Shown here: positions 42,627 to 52,308 of the stretch, in pieces
Position numbering within the stretch: position 1 is the first letter of the stretch
Layout of the letters: each line of letters starts with the position of its first letter
Assembly (NCBI RefSeq): GCF_000338275.1
Contig: NZ_ANMR01000043.1
Location: 124,001-188,000 of the forward strand
Direction: 5' to 3'
Source: Staphylococcus xylosus NJ
GTDB lineage: Bacteria; Bacillota; Bacilli; Staphylococcales; Staphylococcaceae
Length of the DNA: 64,000 nucleotides
Made by a program: the position numbers and the translations under genes
Notes under the pieces: generated by a model
Told to the model about the DNA's origin: nothing
Database searches by the model: none
The model's input: only the letters and a program-made list of their open reading frames with translations

Positions 42627-45035
42627 ATGATAGCTAAGGTAATTGTTGATATACCTTCCAAGAGCGTTGACTTTACATTCGACTATATAATTCCTACGAG
42701 ATTACAGTCAATGGTTCAAGTAGGTATGCGAGTTATTGTTCCATTTGGGTCAAGAACCATTCAAGGTTATGTTATGCAAGTCACTGATAAACCTGATGGC
42801 AATATAGATATCGCAAAATTAAAGGAAATTAAAGAAATACAAGATATCAAACCAGAATTAACAGAAGAACTAATCCAATTAACTGAATGGTATAATAATT
42901 ACTTCGTTACTAAACGAATTTCAATGTTAGAAGTAATGTTGCCAAGCGCTATAAAGGCAAAATATACAAAAGTTTTTTCAATTGTAGATGCTGATGCTGT
43001 TCCTGAATCGCTTAAAGTTAAGTTTGATAAGGGTGGCCAATATCCTTATAAAGAAGCTCAATATAATGATGATTTAGGCCAAATAGTACCATTGCTCAAA
43101 AAAGGTATAGTATCTGAAATGACACTTTTATCTCAAAATGTTAGCAAAAAGAAACAACGCGCCGTTAGCATTATTGAGGGTTTCGACTATGAGAGCGTCT
43201 TAGATTCATTGGAAAAATCTAAAAAACAGTACGAGCTCTATGCTTATTTGTTAGATGAGCGTCATCATACGGTATTATTAAAAGATTTAGAAGATATGGG
43301 TTTTTCTAAATCGAGTATTGATACTTTAATGCGTAAAGGTTTTGTAGAAAAATATGATGCCATTGTTGAACGTGATCCCTTTGAAACACGTGTTTTTGAA
43401 CAAGATCAAAAACAACAACTCACAGGTGACCAACAAGAGGCGTATAAATCTATACTTGAAAGTATTCAGGCACACCAGCAACGTACTTATTTACTTCATG
43501 GTGTTACTGGATCTGGAAAGACAGAAGTTTATTTACAAACAATTGAAGAAGTATTGAAATTAGGAAGACAAGCGATGATGCTAGTACCAGAAATTGCGCT
43601 GACACCTCAAATGGTCTTAAGATTTAAACGAAGATTCGGTGACGAAGTAGCAGTATTACATTCTGGTTTGTCCAAGGGTGAACGTTATGATGAATGGCAA
43701 AAAATTAGAGACGGTAAAGCGAGCGTAAGTGTAGGTGCAAGGTCAAGCGTTTTCGCTCCCTTTAAAAACTTAGGGATGATTATAATTGATGAAGAACATG
43801 AGTCTTCCTACAAACAAGAAGATTATCCTAGGTACCAGGCTAGGGACATAGCACAATGGCGAAGTCAGTACCATAAATGTCCATTAATTCTAGGGAGTGC
43901 AACACCAAGTCTTGAAACTTATGCAAGAGCAGAAAAAGGTGTTTATGAATTGTTATCATTACCCAGTAGGGTCAATCAACAAGCATTGCCAGAAATTGAA
44001 ATTGTCGATATGAGGGCTGAACTTAGCTCAGGTAACCGTTCGATGTTTTCTGAACAATTACGCAAATCTATACAACAAAGATTAGATAAAAACGAACAAA
44101 TCGTGCTATTCTTAAATCGAAGAGGGTATGCTTCATTTATGTTATGCAGGGATTGTGGTCACGTGCCACAATGTCCAAACTGTGATATATCGCTTACTTA
44201 TCATAAATCAACAGATCAACTCAAATGTCATTATTGTGGACATCAAGAAGTGCCTCCCAATAAATGCCCGAACTGTGAAAGTGAGCATATTAGACAAGTA
44301 GGTACAGGCACACAACGAGTTGAAGAGTTATTACAAGAAGCATTCCAGGAAGCACGTATTATACGTATGGATGTGGATACAACTTCAAGAAAAGGCGCAC
44401 ATGAAAAACTTTTAGATGATTTTGGAGCAGGTAAAGGAGATATCTTGCTTGGTACACAAATGATTGCTAAGGGCTTAGATTTCCCCAATATTACATTAGT
44501 AGGCGTTTTAAATGCTGATACTATGTTAAATCTTCCGGATTTTAGAGCTAGTGAAAGAACGTATCAGTTATTAACTCAAGTTTCTGGTCGAGCTGGTAGA
44601 CATGAAAAAGAAGGGGAAGTTATCATCCAAACATATAATCCAGAACATTATGCTATTAAAGACGTTCAAGCTAACGATTATATGGCTTTTTTTAATAAGG
44701 AAATGAATTATCGTAAAATGGGTAAATATCCTCCTTATTTCTTTTTAATCAACTTTACGATTGCGCATAAAGAGATGAAAAAAGTTATGGAAGCATCGAA
44801 ACATATTCATAAAATTTTGTTACAACATTTAACGGATAAAGCATTAGTACTTGGTCCATCGCCGGCAGCTTTATCTCGTATCAATAATGAATACCGTTTT
44901 CAAATTTTAGTAAAATATAAAAGTGAACCCGCATTACATGAGGCACTAAAATATTTAGACGATTATTATCATGATCAATACTTAAAAGAGAAATTATCCT
45001 TAAAGATAGATATAAATCCACAGATGATGATGTGA
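42627..45035 (+). CDS. priA: Primosomal helicase PriA
   Basis: 3'-5' DNA helicase that reloads the replisome at stalled forks. N-terminal 3'BD and winged helix region (1-250), helicase lobe 1 with Walker A GVTGSGKTEVYL and DEEH box, a zinc-binding insertion with paired cysteines (CRDCGHVPQCPNC, CHYCGHQ, CPNC), lobe 2 with QVSGRAGR, and a C-terminal domain. 802 residues. It is the last gene before the decayed island. Confidence 0.97.
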   Translation: MIAKVIVDIPSKSVDFTFDYIIPTRLQSMVQVGMRVIVPFGSRTIQGYVMQVTDKPDGNIDIAKLKEIKEIQDIKPELTEELIQLTEWYNNYFVTKRISMLEVMLPSAIKAKYTKVFSIVDADAVPESLKVKFDKGGQYPYKEAQYNDDLGQIVPLLKKGIVSEMTLLSQNVSKKKQRAVSIIEGFDYESVLDSLEKSKKQYELYAYLLDERHHTVLLKDLEDMGFSKSSIDTLMRKGFVEKYDAIVERDPFETRVFEQDQKQQLTGDQQEAYKSILESIQAHQQRTYLLHGVTGSGKTEVYLQTIEEVLKLGRQAMMLVPEIALTPQMVLRFKRRFGDEVAVLHSGLSKGERYDEWQKIRDGKASVSVGARSSVFAPFKNLGMIIIDEEHESSYKQEDYPRYQARDIAQWRSQYHKCPLILGSATPSLETYARAEKGVYELLSLPSRVNQQALPEIEIVDMRAELSSGNRSMFSEQLRKSIQQRLDKNEQIVLFLNRRGYASFMLCRDCGHVPQCPNCDISLTYHKSTDQLKCHYCGHQEVPPNKCPNCESEHIRQVGTGTQRVEELLQEAFQEARIIRMDVDTTSRKGAHEKLLDDFGAGKGDILLGTQMIAKGLDFPNITLVGVLNADTMLNLPDFRASERTYQLLTQVSGRAGRHEKEGEVIIQTYNPEHYAIKDVQANDYMAFFNKEMNYRKMGKYPPYFFLINFTIAHKEMKKVMEASKHIHKILLQHLTDKALVLGPSPAALSRINNEYRFQILVKYKSEPALHEALKYLDDYYHDQYLKEKLSLKIDINPQMMM

Positions 45036-45153
45036 TTTTGTATTAGAAAAGGCTTGATTTCAATATTTAAAAGGGTTTTATAGGTTGTTCAAAATTAACT
45101 AAGGTCAGAAAAAGGGCAGATAGATTAACTTGGAATATTTTCAAATTTCTAGG

Positions 45154-45930
45154 TTAACTGTTTGTCCATTTTTCTGTTAAATGCGTGTATATTTGAATAG
45201 TAGTTTTTTCGTCAGTATGACCAACTCTTTTCATGTTTAATCCAATGAATTGTTCCGTTTATATTTATTGTTTTATTTTGAAAATCGATATCTTTTGCTT
45301 GTAATGCTTGTGGTTCTATTAAGTTAGCTATAAATGAATTCAACCTCTTGTCCATATGTTTTTTAGTTAATATAAATTCACGTATTTTTAACACTTGAAT
45401 CATTTCAAGATAGTTATATATTTTTTTCTTCTTTTTCAATATCTTCTAGCGTTTTAGCTTTCTTAAGTACTTCTACATCATTTAACATATGCTTATTAGT
45501 GTATCTATAAAATTTCGTTGCATATGCTAAAGCTTTTTTCATATCATTAAGTTGTCGTCTAACTTGGTTTTCTGAATAAATTTTAGATAATGTATTGATT
45601 AGTTTTTGGACGTGTTTTACATCTAGCTTTGAAACTAGTGTAGATTCATCTATATTTCTCTTTAAAACCAGGCCTATTTTTATGATATGTAAACCATTGG
45701 TCTAATAAATTATGAATCGTTAATTCCTCTAATTTATTATTGTGATTATCAGTAATCTTATTTTTTATCCTATCATCTAATTGGAATAAAGATTCTTTCT
45801 GAGAAATTTTAGTATCTTTGTTCATTACAACACATACTCTGCGTCATTTATCCGTGTATGAGTCTTTATACTTCTTATATAAGCGGTATTTAGTTTTGCC
45901 TGCTTTATCTTTAAATTGTTCTGACCACAT
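45154..45930 (-). pseudogene. int: Decayed phage/SaPI-type tyrosine integrase
   Basis: On the minus strand a strong RBS (AAGGAGG, near 45938-45946) and ATG at 45930 open a frame resembling staphylococcal phage and pathogenicity-island integrases: MWSEQFKDKAGKTKYRLY, then TGA, the SAM-like core-binding part in two further frames (LDVKHVQKLINTLSKIY, MKKALAYATKFYRY), and the C-terminus MKRVGHTDEKTTIQIYTHL that precedes the catalytic tyrosine. At least one stop and two frameshifts are present, and the middle of the catalytic domain with the first Arg-His residues is deleted: only about 259 codons remain of roughly 380-400. Cannot be functional. Confidence 0.85.
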
Positions 45931-45983
45931 AATGTATTCCTCCTTACATTTAGAACGTAAGTTCAATATAAAGATTAGAAAAT

Positions 45984-46006
45984 AAATAGGGCAGTAGGAA
46001 CTGCCC
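45984..46006 (-). terminator. Minus-strand terminator after the lipoprotein gene
   Basis: On the minus strand GGGCAGT-TCCT-ACTGCCC (46006-45989) followed by TATTTATTTT; about 100 bases downstream of the lipoprotein stop. Confidence 0.75.
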
Positions 46007-46109
46007 AAATAACATTATTCTATTTGTCTAGCTTAAGTAGATTCTTGCATGATGCATAGTGATTGTTTACTTAATTCACGCATCTTTCTAATTCTGCAGT
46101 ATATTGTTG

Positions 46110-46688
46110 TTATTGTGTGTTTGCAGTTTTAGTAGTTATGCCTGATTTTACATCATAATCTACAGTATTAAGTTCATTAATCTTTATTTTTTTAGTACCT
46201 ATTTCTTTCTTATCGCTATCTTTTGTAGCTTTCAAAGTTACATCACCATTATCTTGTAATTTATAAGCGACTATTCCTTTGGCACTTTTTCCTTTTTTGA
46301 TTTTATCTTCTGAATGTTTATCCCAATTTTCAAATATACCTGTATTTGGCGTAGGTCCTAGTTTTAATTGCTTGATTGTATCTTGGGTTTTTTGTTCTAC
46401 TTTCATATTAGATAACCATACATTTTGAGCAGTAATTTCATTTGCATTTGTGTTATTTTCAACTTCATATTTAAAAGCTAAAAACTTGTCGCCAGTATTA
46501 AGTTCATTAATTAAAAATGTGTCTTTGATTTTTAAAGCTACACCATCGATAGTTAAAGTGTCATTTTTAAATCGTGATTTATCTGCGTCTACAGATTCTT
46601 TTTTATTCTCTTTACTATTGTTGTTACTATTTCCACATGCTCCTAACACTAATGTACTTGCCAATAATAAACCTAAAACCTTTTTCAT
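46110..46688 (-). CDS. DUF5067-type lipoprotein linked to the integrase remnant
   Basis: 192 residues with a type II signal peptide: MKKVLGLLLASTLVLGAC, lipobox LGAC, predicted lipidated Cys18, followed by an Asn/Lys/Glu linker and an immunoglobulin-like beta domain (LTIDGVALKIKDTFLINELN, FLAFKYEVENNTN) typical of DUF4352/DUF5067 proteins. Start has AGGAG upstream on the minus strand. In staphylococcal phages and islands such lipoproteins sit beside integrase genes, and some phage lipoproteins of this kind exclude superinfection; here that is only a possibility. Intact although the adjacent integrase is dead. Confidence 0.85.
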   Translation of the reverse strand: MKKVLGLLLASTLVLGACGNSNNNSKENKKESVDADKSRFKNDTLTIDGVALKIKDTFLINELNTGDKFLAFKYEVENNTNANEITAQNVWLSNMKVEQKTQDTIKQLKLGPTPNTGIFENWDKHSEDKIKKGKSAKGIVAYKLQDNGDVTLKATKDSDKKEIGTKKIKINELNTVDYDVKSGITTKTANTQ

Positions 46689-46699
46689 TTTACATACTC

Positions 46700-47280
46700 C
46701 TTTATTTTAATTTTTTATATTTAAACACACGTAATGGCTCAAACTGAATTAAGTAATCCTCATACAATGTGGATAAACCATATCTCATATTATAATTGGT
46801 AATACATTGTTGTGCAAAATATTATCAATCCTCAAAAAAATAGCCATCTCTTAATAAGTTATGGCAGTTATATTTATAAGCTTATAATAATATCATGTAG
46901 TAAGCCCATTTCGGAATATTTCTTAGCACCATTTGGGTATTTAATTGAAGAGTATCAAACCGCATTTCATTAGTAGATAATTTAGAATATGTAAGTAAGA
47001 AAATATCATCTTTATCTATATTCTTCTCTATGTACTTGTTTTTTGTATAATTTGCTTCATAAAATTAAAATATTTATAAAACATGTTAGGAATATATAAT
47101 TTAATAATATTTATAAAAAATAATCAATTTTAACTTTGCATTTAATGATAAATGAAGTTATATTAAAGAGTAAGGAGTCCTACTTAAATTGCTGACAAGT
47201 TGAAATAAGCTTGTAGTAAAAAGAAGTAAAGTTTACTGTTCGGTGTTGAAGTTGATTTTTAAAATGGATGTTTAAGGAGT
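46700..47280. other. AT-rich spacer at the right side of the decayed island
   Basis: Apart from the remnant frame at 46882-47064 I see no gene, no clear att repeat and no structured RNA. The last 40 bases carry the ribosome site of the next gene. Confidence 0.4.
46882..47064 (-). pseudogene. Unidentified gene remnant
   Basis: A minus-strand frame open for about 60 codons between stops reads FYEANYTKNKYIEKNIDKDD, later NEMRFDTLQLNTQM and PKWAYYMILL. It has coding character but no start codon with an RBS at its 5' end; only an internal ATG is available. Family not recognised. Together with the integrase and lipoprotein it suggests remains of an inserted element. Confidence 0.35.
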
Positions 47281-47287
47281 TGTGCAT

Positions 47288-47482
47288 ATGAGTTTGATTA
47301 GCAATAGAGAAGCGGTTGGCTTAAGCGTAGTGGAATTATCAAATCGTATTACATCATTATATAATATTTCACTTAGCCCTGAAATGATTGAATTGATAGA
47401 GGAGAAAAAAGCGAAATTAAATTATCAAGATGCGCAAATATTAGCAGAATTTTTTAATACAACTTCAGAAGATGTATTTTAG
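47288..47482 (+). CDS. Small helical protein of unknown function
   Basis: 64 residues starting at the ATG 47288, seven bases after AAGGAG (47275-47280); a GTG at 47282 is too close to it. Sequence LSVVELSNRITSLYNISLSP...YQDAQILAEFFNTTSEDVF is amphipathic helical, and its end resembles the last helices of Cro/C1-type helix-turn-helix domains, but the recognition helix is not convincing. Function unknown. About 80 bases precede the GNAT gene. Confidence 0.65.
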   Translation: MSLISNREAVGLSVVELSNRITSLYNISLSPEMIELIEEKKAKLNYQDAQILAEFFNTTSEDVF

Positions 47483-47564
47483 ATAAACAATATTAGATAG
47501 TTCTAAATAGAATATTGTATATATAACTATTTGAATGTATTTAGAATCAAGGGGGTAAATGCTT

Positions 47565-48254
47565 ATGAAATATAACGAATTCAACCAACCTATTGGAGAG
47601 CAAGTAGATGGTTTTCAAGTACCTATTGTGCCGAACGCCTTATCGATAGAAGGTCGATATTGTCGATTAGAAAAGTTGAAACCAAAACATAGTGAAGGCT
47701 TATATACCCATTTTGGAACGGTTGAGGATTTACCTAATTGGACTTATTTGCCTGATGAGCAACCTCAAGATATAGAAGCGTTTAAAGTATACTTAAATAA
47801 AAAAGTTGAATCTAAAGATCCATATTTTTTTGCGATTGTTGATAGACAAACAGGGCAAGCAGTGGGTATTGTTGCTTTGCTTAGGATTGATCAGTCAAAT
47901 GGTTCCATTGAAGTTGGGCATATTCATTATGCCAATATTTTAAAAAGAACACGTATTGCGACTGAAGTTCAATTTTTACTAGCTAATTATATCTTCGAAA
48001 CATTAGGCTATAGAAGATATGAATGGAAATGTGATGTACATAATGAATCTTCTATCAAAGCTGCAAAACGTTTAGGTTTTAAATATGAAGGCATCTTTCG
48101 AAATCATAAAGTCTATAAAGGACGCAATCGAGACACTTGTTGGTTGTCTATTATTGATAGCGAATGGACGAAGCTTAAACAAGAATATGAAAAATGGTTA
48201 GATGAAAAGAATTTTGATGAATTTGGTAATCAAAATTATCGTTTATCTATCTAA
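47565..48254 (+). CDS. GNAT acetyltransferase, RimJ/RimL type
   Basis: 229 residues from the ATG at 47565 (nine bases after GGGGG; ATG 47559 is too near). RimJ/RimL layout: YCRLEKLKPKHSEGLYTHF at the N-terminus, FFAIVDRQTGQAVGIVALL, IEVGHIHYANILKRTRIATEV with the acetyl-CoA loop, and YRRYEWKCDVHNESSIKAAKRLGFKYEG. Substrates in this branch include protein N-termini and small molecules; not assignable here. Confidence 0.87.
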   Translation: MKYNEFNQPIGEQVDGFQVPIVPNALSIEGRYCRLEKLKPKHSEGLYTHFGTVEDLPNWTYLPDEQPQDIEAFKVYLNKKVESKDPYFFAIVDRQTGQAVGIVALLRIDQSNGSIEVGHIHYANILKRTRIATEVQFLLANYIFETLGYRRYEWKCDVHNESSIKAAKRLGFKYEGIFRNHKVYKGRNRDTCWLSIIDSEWTKLKQEYEKWLDEKNFDEFGNQNYRLSI

Positions 48255-48275
48255 TATGAAAATGAATCAATTTTT

Positions 48276-48318
48276 AAGGAATGATTTTATTAAATTGTGA
48301 TAAAATCATTCCTTTTTT
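48276..48318 (+). terminator. Terminator after the GNAT gene
   Basis: Perfect 15-bp arms AAGGAATGATTTTAT (48276-48290) and ATAAAATCATTCCTT (48300-48314), nine-base loop, then T-run. Confidence 0.92.
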
Positions 48319-48482
48319 ATATTGAAAATAATAGTAACAAAATAACTTAATGCTCGCATTGAAAAGGGATACAACAATACAAATATATACGATATATTAA
48401 AACTCTAAATTTGAATGTATGATGCAATTTCAATTAAAATAAGTTATAATGATGTGATGAATTTTTATGAGGAGATATAACT

Positions 48483-48971
48483 ATGACAATTAAACAGCTT
48501 GTAACAAGCAAACACCCTATACTTAAAAAGACGATATCAAGCGTGACTCAATTTGATAAACGATTAGAGCAATTGTTGTTAGATTTAGAAGATACGATGT
48601 ATGATGTTGAAGCATCTGCAATTTGTGCACCTCAAATAGGTATTGAACAAAAAGTAGCTATTATAGATATGGAAATAGATGGTTTGTTACAACTGATTAA
48701 TCCTCAATTAGTAAGTGAATCTGAAGAAAAAGTAACAGATTTAGAAGGTTCTATTAGTATGCCCAATGTATTCGCTGAAGTAACTAGAAGTAAAATGATT
48801 GTGGTTAAAAGTAACGATAAGCATGGTAATGAAGTAGAAATGACAGCACACGATGATATTGCTAGAATGATTTTACATATGATTGATCATTTTGATGGCA
48901 TATTATTTACAGAGCGTGCAGTGCGTATTTTAGACGAAGCTGAGATGGAGGCGTATTTTGACAATGAGTAA
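48483..48971 (+). CDS. Peptide deformylase-like protein lacking catalytic residues
   Basis: 162 residues with the deformylase fold signature motifs altered: motif 1 is SAICAPQIG (normally G-x-G-x-AAPQ), motif 2 is EGSIS (normally EGC-x-S, the Cys being a metal ligand) and motif 3 is HMIDH (normally HExDH, the Glu being the general base). Thus one metal ligand and the catalytic glutamate are missing, and deformylase activity is unlikely. A related def-like gene sits before fmt in S. aureus, so this is a conserved paralogue, not recent decay; a second, real def must exist elsewhere. Start ATG 48483 after GAGGAG. Confidence 0.9.
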   Translation: MTIKQLVTSKHPILKKTISSVTQFDKRLEQLLLDLEDTMYDVEASAICAPQIGIEQKVAIIDMEIDGLLQLINPQLVSESEEKVTDLEGSISMPNVFAEVTRSKMIVVKSNDKHGNEVEMTAHDDIARMILHMIDHFDGILFTERAVRILDEAEMEAYFDNE

Positions 48972-49896
48972 AATTATCTTTATGGGAACACCTGATTTTT
49001 CAACAAAAGTATTAGAAATGTTAATTGCTGAACATAATGTGATTGCTGTAGTAACACAACCAGACAGACCAGTAGGTAGAAAGAGAACATTAACACCACC
49101 GCCAGTTAAAGAAGTGGCAGTAAAACATGGATTACCAGTATATCAACCGGAAAAATTAGCTCAATCTGAAGATTTAGAGAAACTTATTGCTTTAGATGCA
49201 GATTTAATTGTCACAGCAGCTTTCGGACAAATTTTACCAGAATCATTATTAAATGCTCCTAAGTTAGGTGCAATCAATGTACATGCGTCATTATTACCAA
49301 AATACAGAGGTGGAGCACCGATACATCAAGCTATTATAGATGGTCAAAAAGAAACAGGCATTTCTATTATGTATATGGTTAAAAAATTAGATGCAGGAGA
49401 TATTATCTCTCAACGTGCAATTGCAATAGAAGACCAAGATGATGTTGGGTCAATGCATGATAAATTAAGTTTCTTAGGTGCAGATTTATTAAAAGAGACA
49501 CTACCTTCAATTATAAATGGTACGAATCAGCGTATAGAACAAAAAGAAGACGAGGCAACATTCGCATCAAACATTAGCCGTGATCAAGAAAAAATAGATT
49601 GGTCTAAGTCAGCAGAAGCAATATACAACCATATAAGAGGTCTTTCACCATGGCCAGTCGCATATACAAAAATGGATGATGGTAACTTAAAAGTATATGC
49701 TAGTCGTATTGAACAAGGAAAGACAGGTGAACCTGGAACAATTATAGAAACAACAAAAAAAGCAATTATTGTTGCTACAGGTTCTGGCGATGCTATCGCA
49801 TTAACAGATATACAAGTTGCAGGTAAAAAACGTATGTTAACTGCAAACTATTTAAGCGGAGTACAAACTGCGCTTGTTGGGAAGGTACTATCATGA
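48964..49896 (+). CDS. fmt: Methionyl-tRNA formyltransferase
   Basis: Formylates initiator Met-tRNA using 10-formyl-tetrahydrofolate. N-terminal catalytic domain with [32 protein letters not shown] (catalytic Asn-His-Asp set, SLLP loop), C-terminal OB-like tRNA-binding domain from about 205. ATG at 48964 gives 310 residues; TTG at 48958 is closer to GGAGG (48947-48951) and could be used. Overlaps the def-like gene by eight bases and rsmB by four. Confidence 0.96.
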   Translation: MSKIIFMGTPDFSTKVLEMLIAEHNVIAVVTQPDRPVGRKRTLTPPPVKEVAVKHGLPVYQPEKLAQSEDLEKLIALDADLIVTAAFGQILPESLLNAPKLGAINVHASLLPKYRGGAPIHQAIIDGQKETGISIMYMVKKLDAGDIISQRAIAIEDQDDVGSMHDKLSFLGADLLKETLPSIINGTNQRIEQKEDEATFASNISRDQEKIDWSKSAEAIYNHIRGLSPWPVAYTKMDDGNLKVYASRIEQGKTGEPGTIIETTKKAIIVATGSGDAIALTDIQVAGKKRMLTANYLSGVQTALVGKVLS

Positions 49897-51206
49897 CAAT
49901 AGATACAAATGTAAGGTTATTAGCCTTTGAAACAATCCAAGATATTATAAATGATAAAGCTTACAGTAATATTATTATTAACGAAGTATTATCAAATAAT
50001 GAATTAAACAGAGCAGACAAAAGTTTGTTTACAGAACTTGTATATGGCACGTTAAAAAGAAAATATACATTAGATTATTTGTTAAAACCATTTGTACAGA
50101 CAAAACTTAAAGGCTGGGTAAGACAATTACTTTGGATGAGTATTTACCAATATGCGTACTTAGATAAAATACCTGAACATGCTATCATCCACGAAGCGGT
50201 GGAAATCGCTAAATACAAAGGCGGACCACATAATGGAAACGTAGTTAATGGTATTTTAAGAAATATGATGCGCAGTGAGTTACCAGACTTCACGGAAATT
50301 ACAGATAATAAAAAGAGAATTGCTATTGAATATAGCTTACCTAAATGGTTAGTGGATCATTGGGTTACACATTTTGGCTTAGAAAAGACAGAAGAGATTG
50401 CGCAATCTTTCTTAGATAAAGTGTCAACAACTGTGCGTGTAAATCTAACAAGAATTACTGTTGATGAAGCAATTAGAAGATTAACAGATGATGATTATAT
50501 AGTAGAACTAGATAAAGAAATTGATACTTGCCTACATATTAGTGGAAAGCCAATTATTGAATCAAGATTATTTAAAGATGGACTCGTGTCAATTCAGGAT
50601 AAAAGTTCGATGTTTGTTGGTGAGGTTATGTCATTAACAGAGGGCGATAAAGTACTTGACGCATGTAGTGCGCCAGGTGGTAAAGCCTGTCATATCGCTG
50701 AAATATTAAATGGTACAGGTCATGTTGATGCGACAGATATCCACGAACATAAAATTGATTTAATTGATTTCAATATCAAAAAATTACGATTATCTAACAT
50801 TTCTGCTTTTGAACACGATGCAACTGAAAAATATGATAAAGTGTATGATAAGATTTTAGTCGATGCACCATGTAGCGGATTAGGTGTGTTAAGACATAAA
50901 CCTGAAATTAAATACGAGCAATCACAACATTCAATTCAATCATTAGTTGAAATCCAATTAGAAATTTTGAATAATGTGAAAGATAGTGTGAAACCAGGTG
51001 GCACGATTATTTATTCAACATGTACGATTGAACAAATGGAGAATGAAAACGTAATATATACGTTCTTAAAAGCAAATAGTGATTTTGAATTCGATGCTTT
51101 TGAACACCCAATAACTGGAGAAAAAGTGAAGACAATGCAAGTTTTACCTCAAGATTTCAACTCTGATGGCTTTTTCATTACTAGGATAAAAAGAAAGGAA
51201 ACGTAA
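49893..51206 (+). CDS. rsmB: 16S rRNA m5C967 methyltransferase RsmB
   Basis: 437 residues: N-terminal NusB-like RNA-binding domain (about 1-135), then a SAM-dependent Rossmann domain with [13 protein letters not shown], and the two cysteines of the m5C mechanism in [17 protein letters not shown] and [11 protein letters not shown]. The fmt-rsmB-rlmN-stp-pknB order is standard for Firmicutes. Confidence 0.96.
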   Translation: MTIDTNVRLLAFETIQDIINDKAYSNIIINEVLSNNELNRADKSLFTELVYGTLKRKYTLDYLLKPFVQTKLKGWVRQLLWMSIYQYAYLDKIPEHAIIHEAVEIAKYKGGPHNGNVVNGILRNMMRSELPDFTEITDNKKRIAIEYSLPKWLVDHWVTHFGLEKTEEIAQSFLDKVSTTVRVNLTRITVDEAIRRLTDDDYIVELDKEIDTCLHISGKPIIESRLFKDGLVSIQDKSSMFVGEVMSLTEGDKVLDACSAPGGKACHIAEILNGTGHVDATDIHEHKIDLIDFNIKKLRLSNISAFEHDATEKYDKVYDKILVDAPCSGLGVLRHKPEIKYEQSQHSIQSLVEIQLEILNNVKDSVKPGGTIIYSTCTIEQMENENVIYTFLKANSDFEFDAFEHPITGEKVKTMQVLPQDFNSDGFFITRIKRKET

Positions 51207-51209
51207 TAA

Positions 51210-52304
51210 ATGATAACTACAGAAAAGAAAAAAAAGAATAAGTTTCTTCCCGATTTTGAAAAGCAATCAATTTATTCACTGAGATACGATGAGATGCAAG
51301 AATGGTTAGTTAGTAATGGCCAACAAAAATTCAGAGCAAAACAGATTTTTGAATGGTTATATGAAAAACGTATAAATAGTATTGATGAAATGTCAAATTT
51401 ATCAAAAGAGTTACGTGAAGTTTTAAAGAATAGTTTTACTATGACTACAATGACTACAGTAGTCAAACAAGAAAGTAAAGATGGTACAATCAAGTTTCTT
51501 TTCGAACTACAAGATGGTTACACGATTGAAACGGTATTGATGAGGCATGAATATGGTAATTCAGTATGTGTAACTACACAAGTTGGTTGTCGTATTGGTT
51601 GTACGTTCTGTGCTTCTACATTAGGTGGCTTAAAGCGCAACTTAGAAGCGGGGGAAATCGTTTCACAAGTATTGACAGTACAAAAGGCATTAGACGAAAC
51701 AGAAGAACGTGTATCTCAAATTGTAATTATGGGTATCGGCGAACCATTTGAAAATTATGATGAAATGATGGATTTCTTGAAAATTGTTAATGACGATAAT
51801 GGTTTAAATATTGGTGCACGTCATATTACAGTTTCTACATCAGGTATTATTCCACGAATTTATGATTTTGCTGATGAAGATATTCAAATTAACTTTGCAG
51901 TTAGCTTGCATGGTGCAAACGATGAAGTTCGTTCACGATTGATGCCAATTAATAGAGCTTATAACGTTGAAAAATTAATGGAAGCAATTAATTATTATCA
52001 AGAGAAAACAAATAGACGTATTACCTTTGAGTATGGTTTATTTGGTGGCGTGAATGACCAAGTAGAACATGCTAGAGAACTTGCGCATTTAATACAGAAA
52101 TTAAATTGCCATGTTAATCTAATTCCAGTAAACCACGTACCGGAAAGAAATTATGTTAAGACTCCAAAAGAAGATATCTTTAAGTTCGAAAAAGAGTTAA
52201 AACGATTAGGTATCAACGCAACAATTAGACGTGAACAAGGTGCAGATATCGATGCTGCATGTGGACAACTAAGAGCTAAGGAACGAAAAGTAGAAACGAG
52301 GTAG
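51210..52304 (+). CDS. rlmN: Dual-specificity 23S rRNA / tRNA m2A methyltransferase RlmN
   Basis: Radical SAM enzyme methylating C2 of A2503 in 23S rRNA and A37 in some tRNAs. Iron-sulfur cluster ligands C127-x3-C131-x2-C134 (CRIGCTFC), [15 protein letters not shown]-like [10 protein letters not shown], and the C-terminal catalytic cysteine in DIDAACGQL. 364 residues. RlmN rather than Cfr: it lies in the core operon and has the RlmN N-terminal region. Confidence 0.95.
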   Translation: MITTEKKKKNKFLPDFEKQSIYSLRYDEMQEWLVSNGQQKFRAKQIFEWLYEKRINSIDEMSNLSKELREVLKNSFTMTTMTTVVKQESKDGTIKFLFELQDGYTIETVLMRHEYGNSVCVTTQVGCRIGCTFCASTLGGLKRNLEAGEIVSQVLTVQKALDETEERVSQIVIMGIGEPFENYDEMMDFLKIVNDDNGLNIGARHITVSTSGIIPRIYDFADEDIQINFAVSLHGANDEVRSRLMPINRAYNVEKLMEAINYYQEKTNRRITFEYGLFGGVNDQVEHARELAHLIQKLNCHVNLIPVNHVPERNYVKTPKEDIFKFEKELKRLGINATIRREQGADIDAACGQLRAKERKVETR

Positions 52305-52308
52305 AGAC

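Noticed and set aside
45212..45439. 75-codon minus-strand frame as an independent gene
   Set aside because: It is one fragment of the frameshifted integrase; neighbouring frames continue the same protein.
46450..46710. 86-codon + strand frame opposite the lipoprotein gene
   Set aside because: Mirror of the signal peptide and Asn/Lys-rich linker; no RBS.
51210..52304. Cfr-type rRNA methyltransferase (linezolid/phenicol resistance)
   Set aside because: Located in the fmt-rsmB-stp-pknB core operon and has the RlmN layout; no mobile flank.
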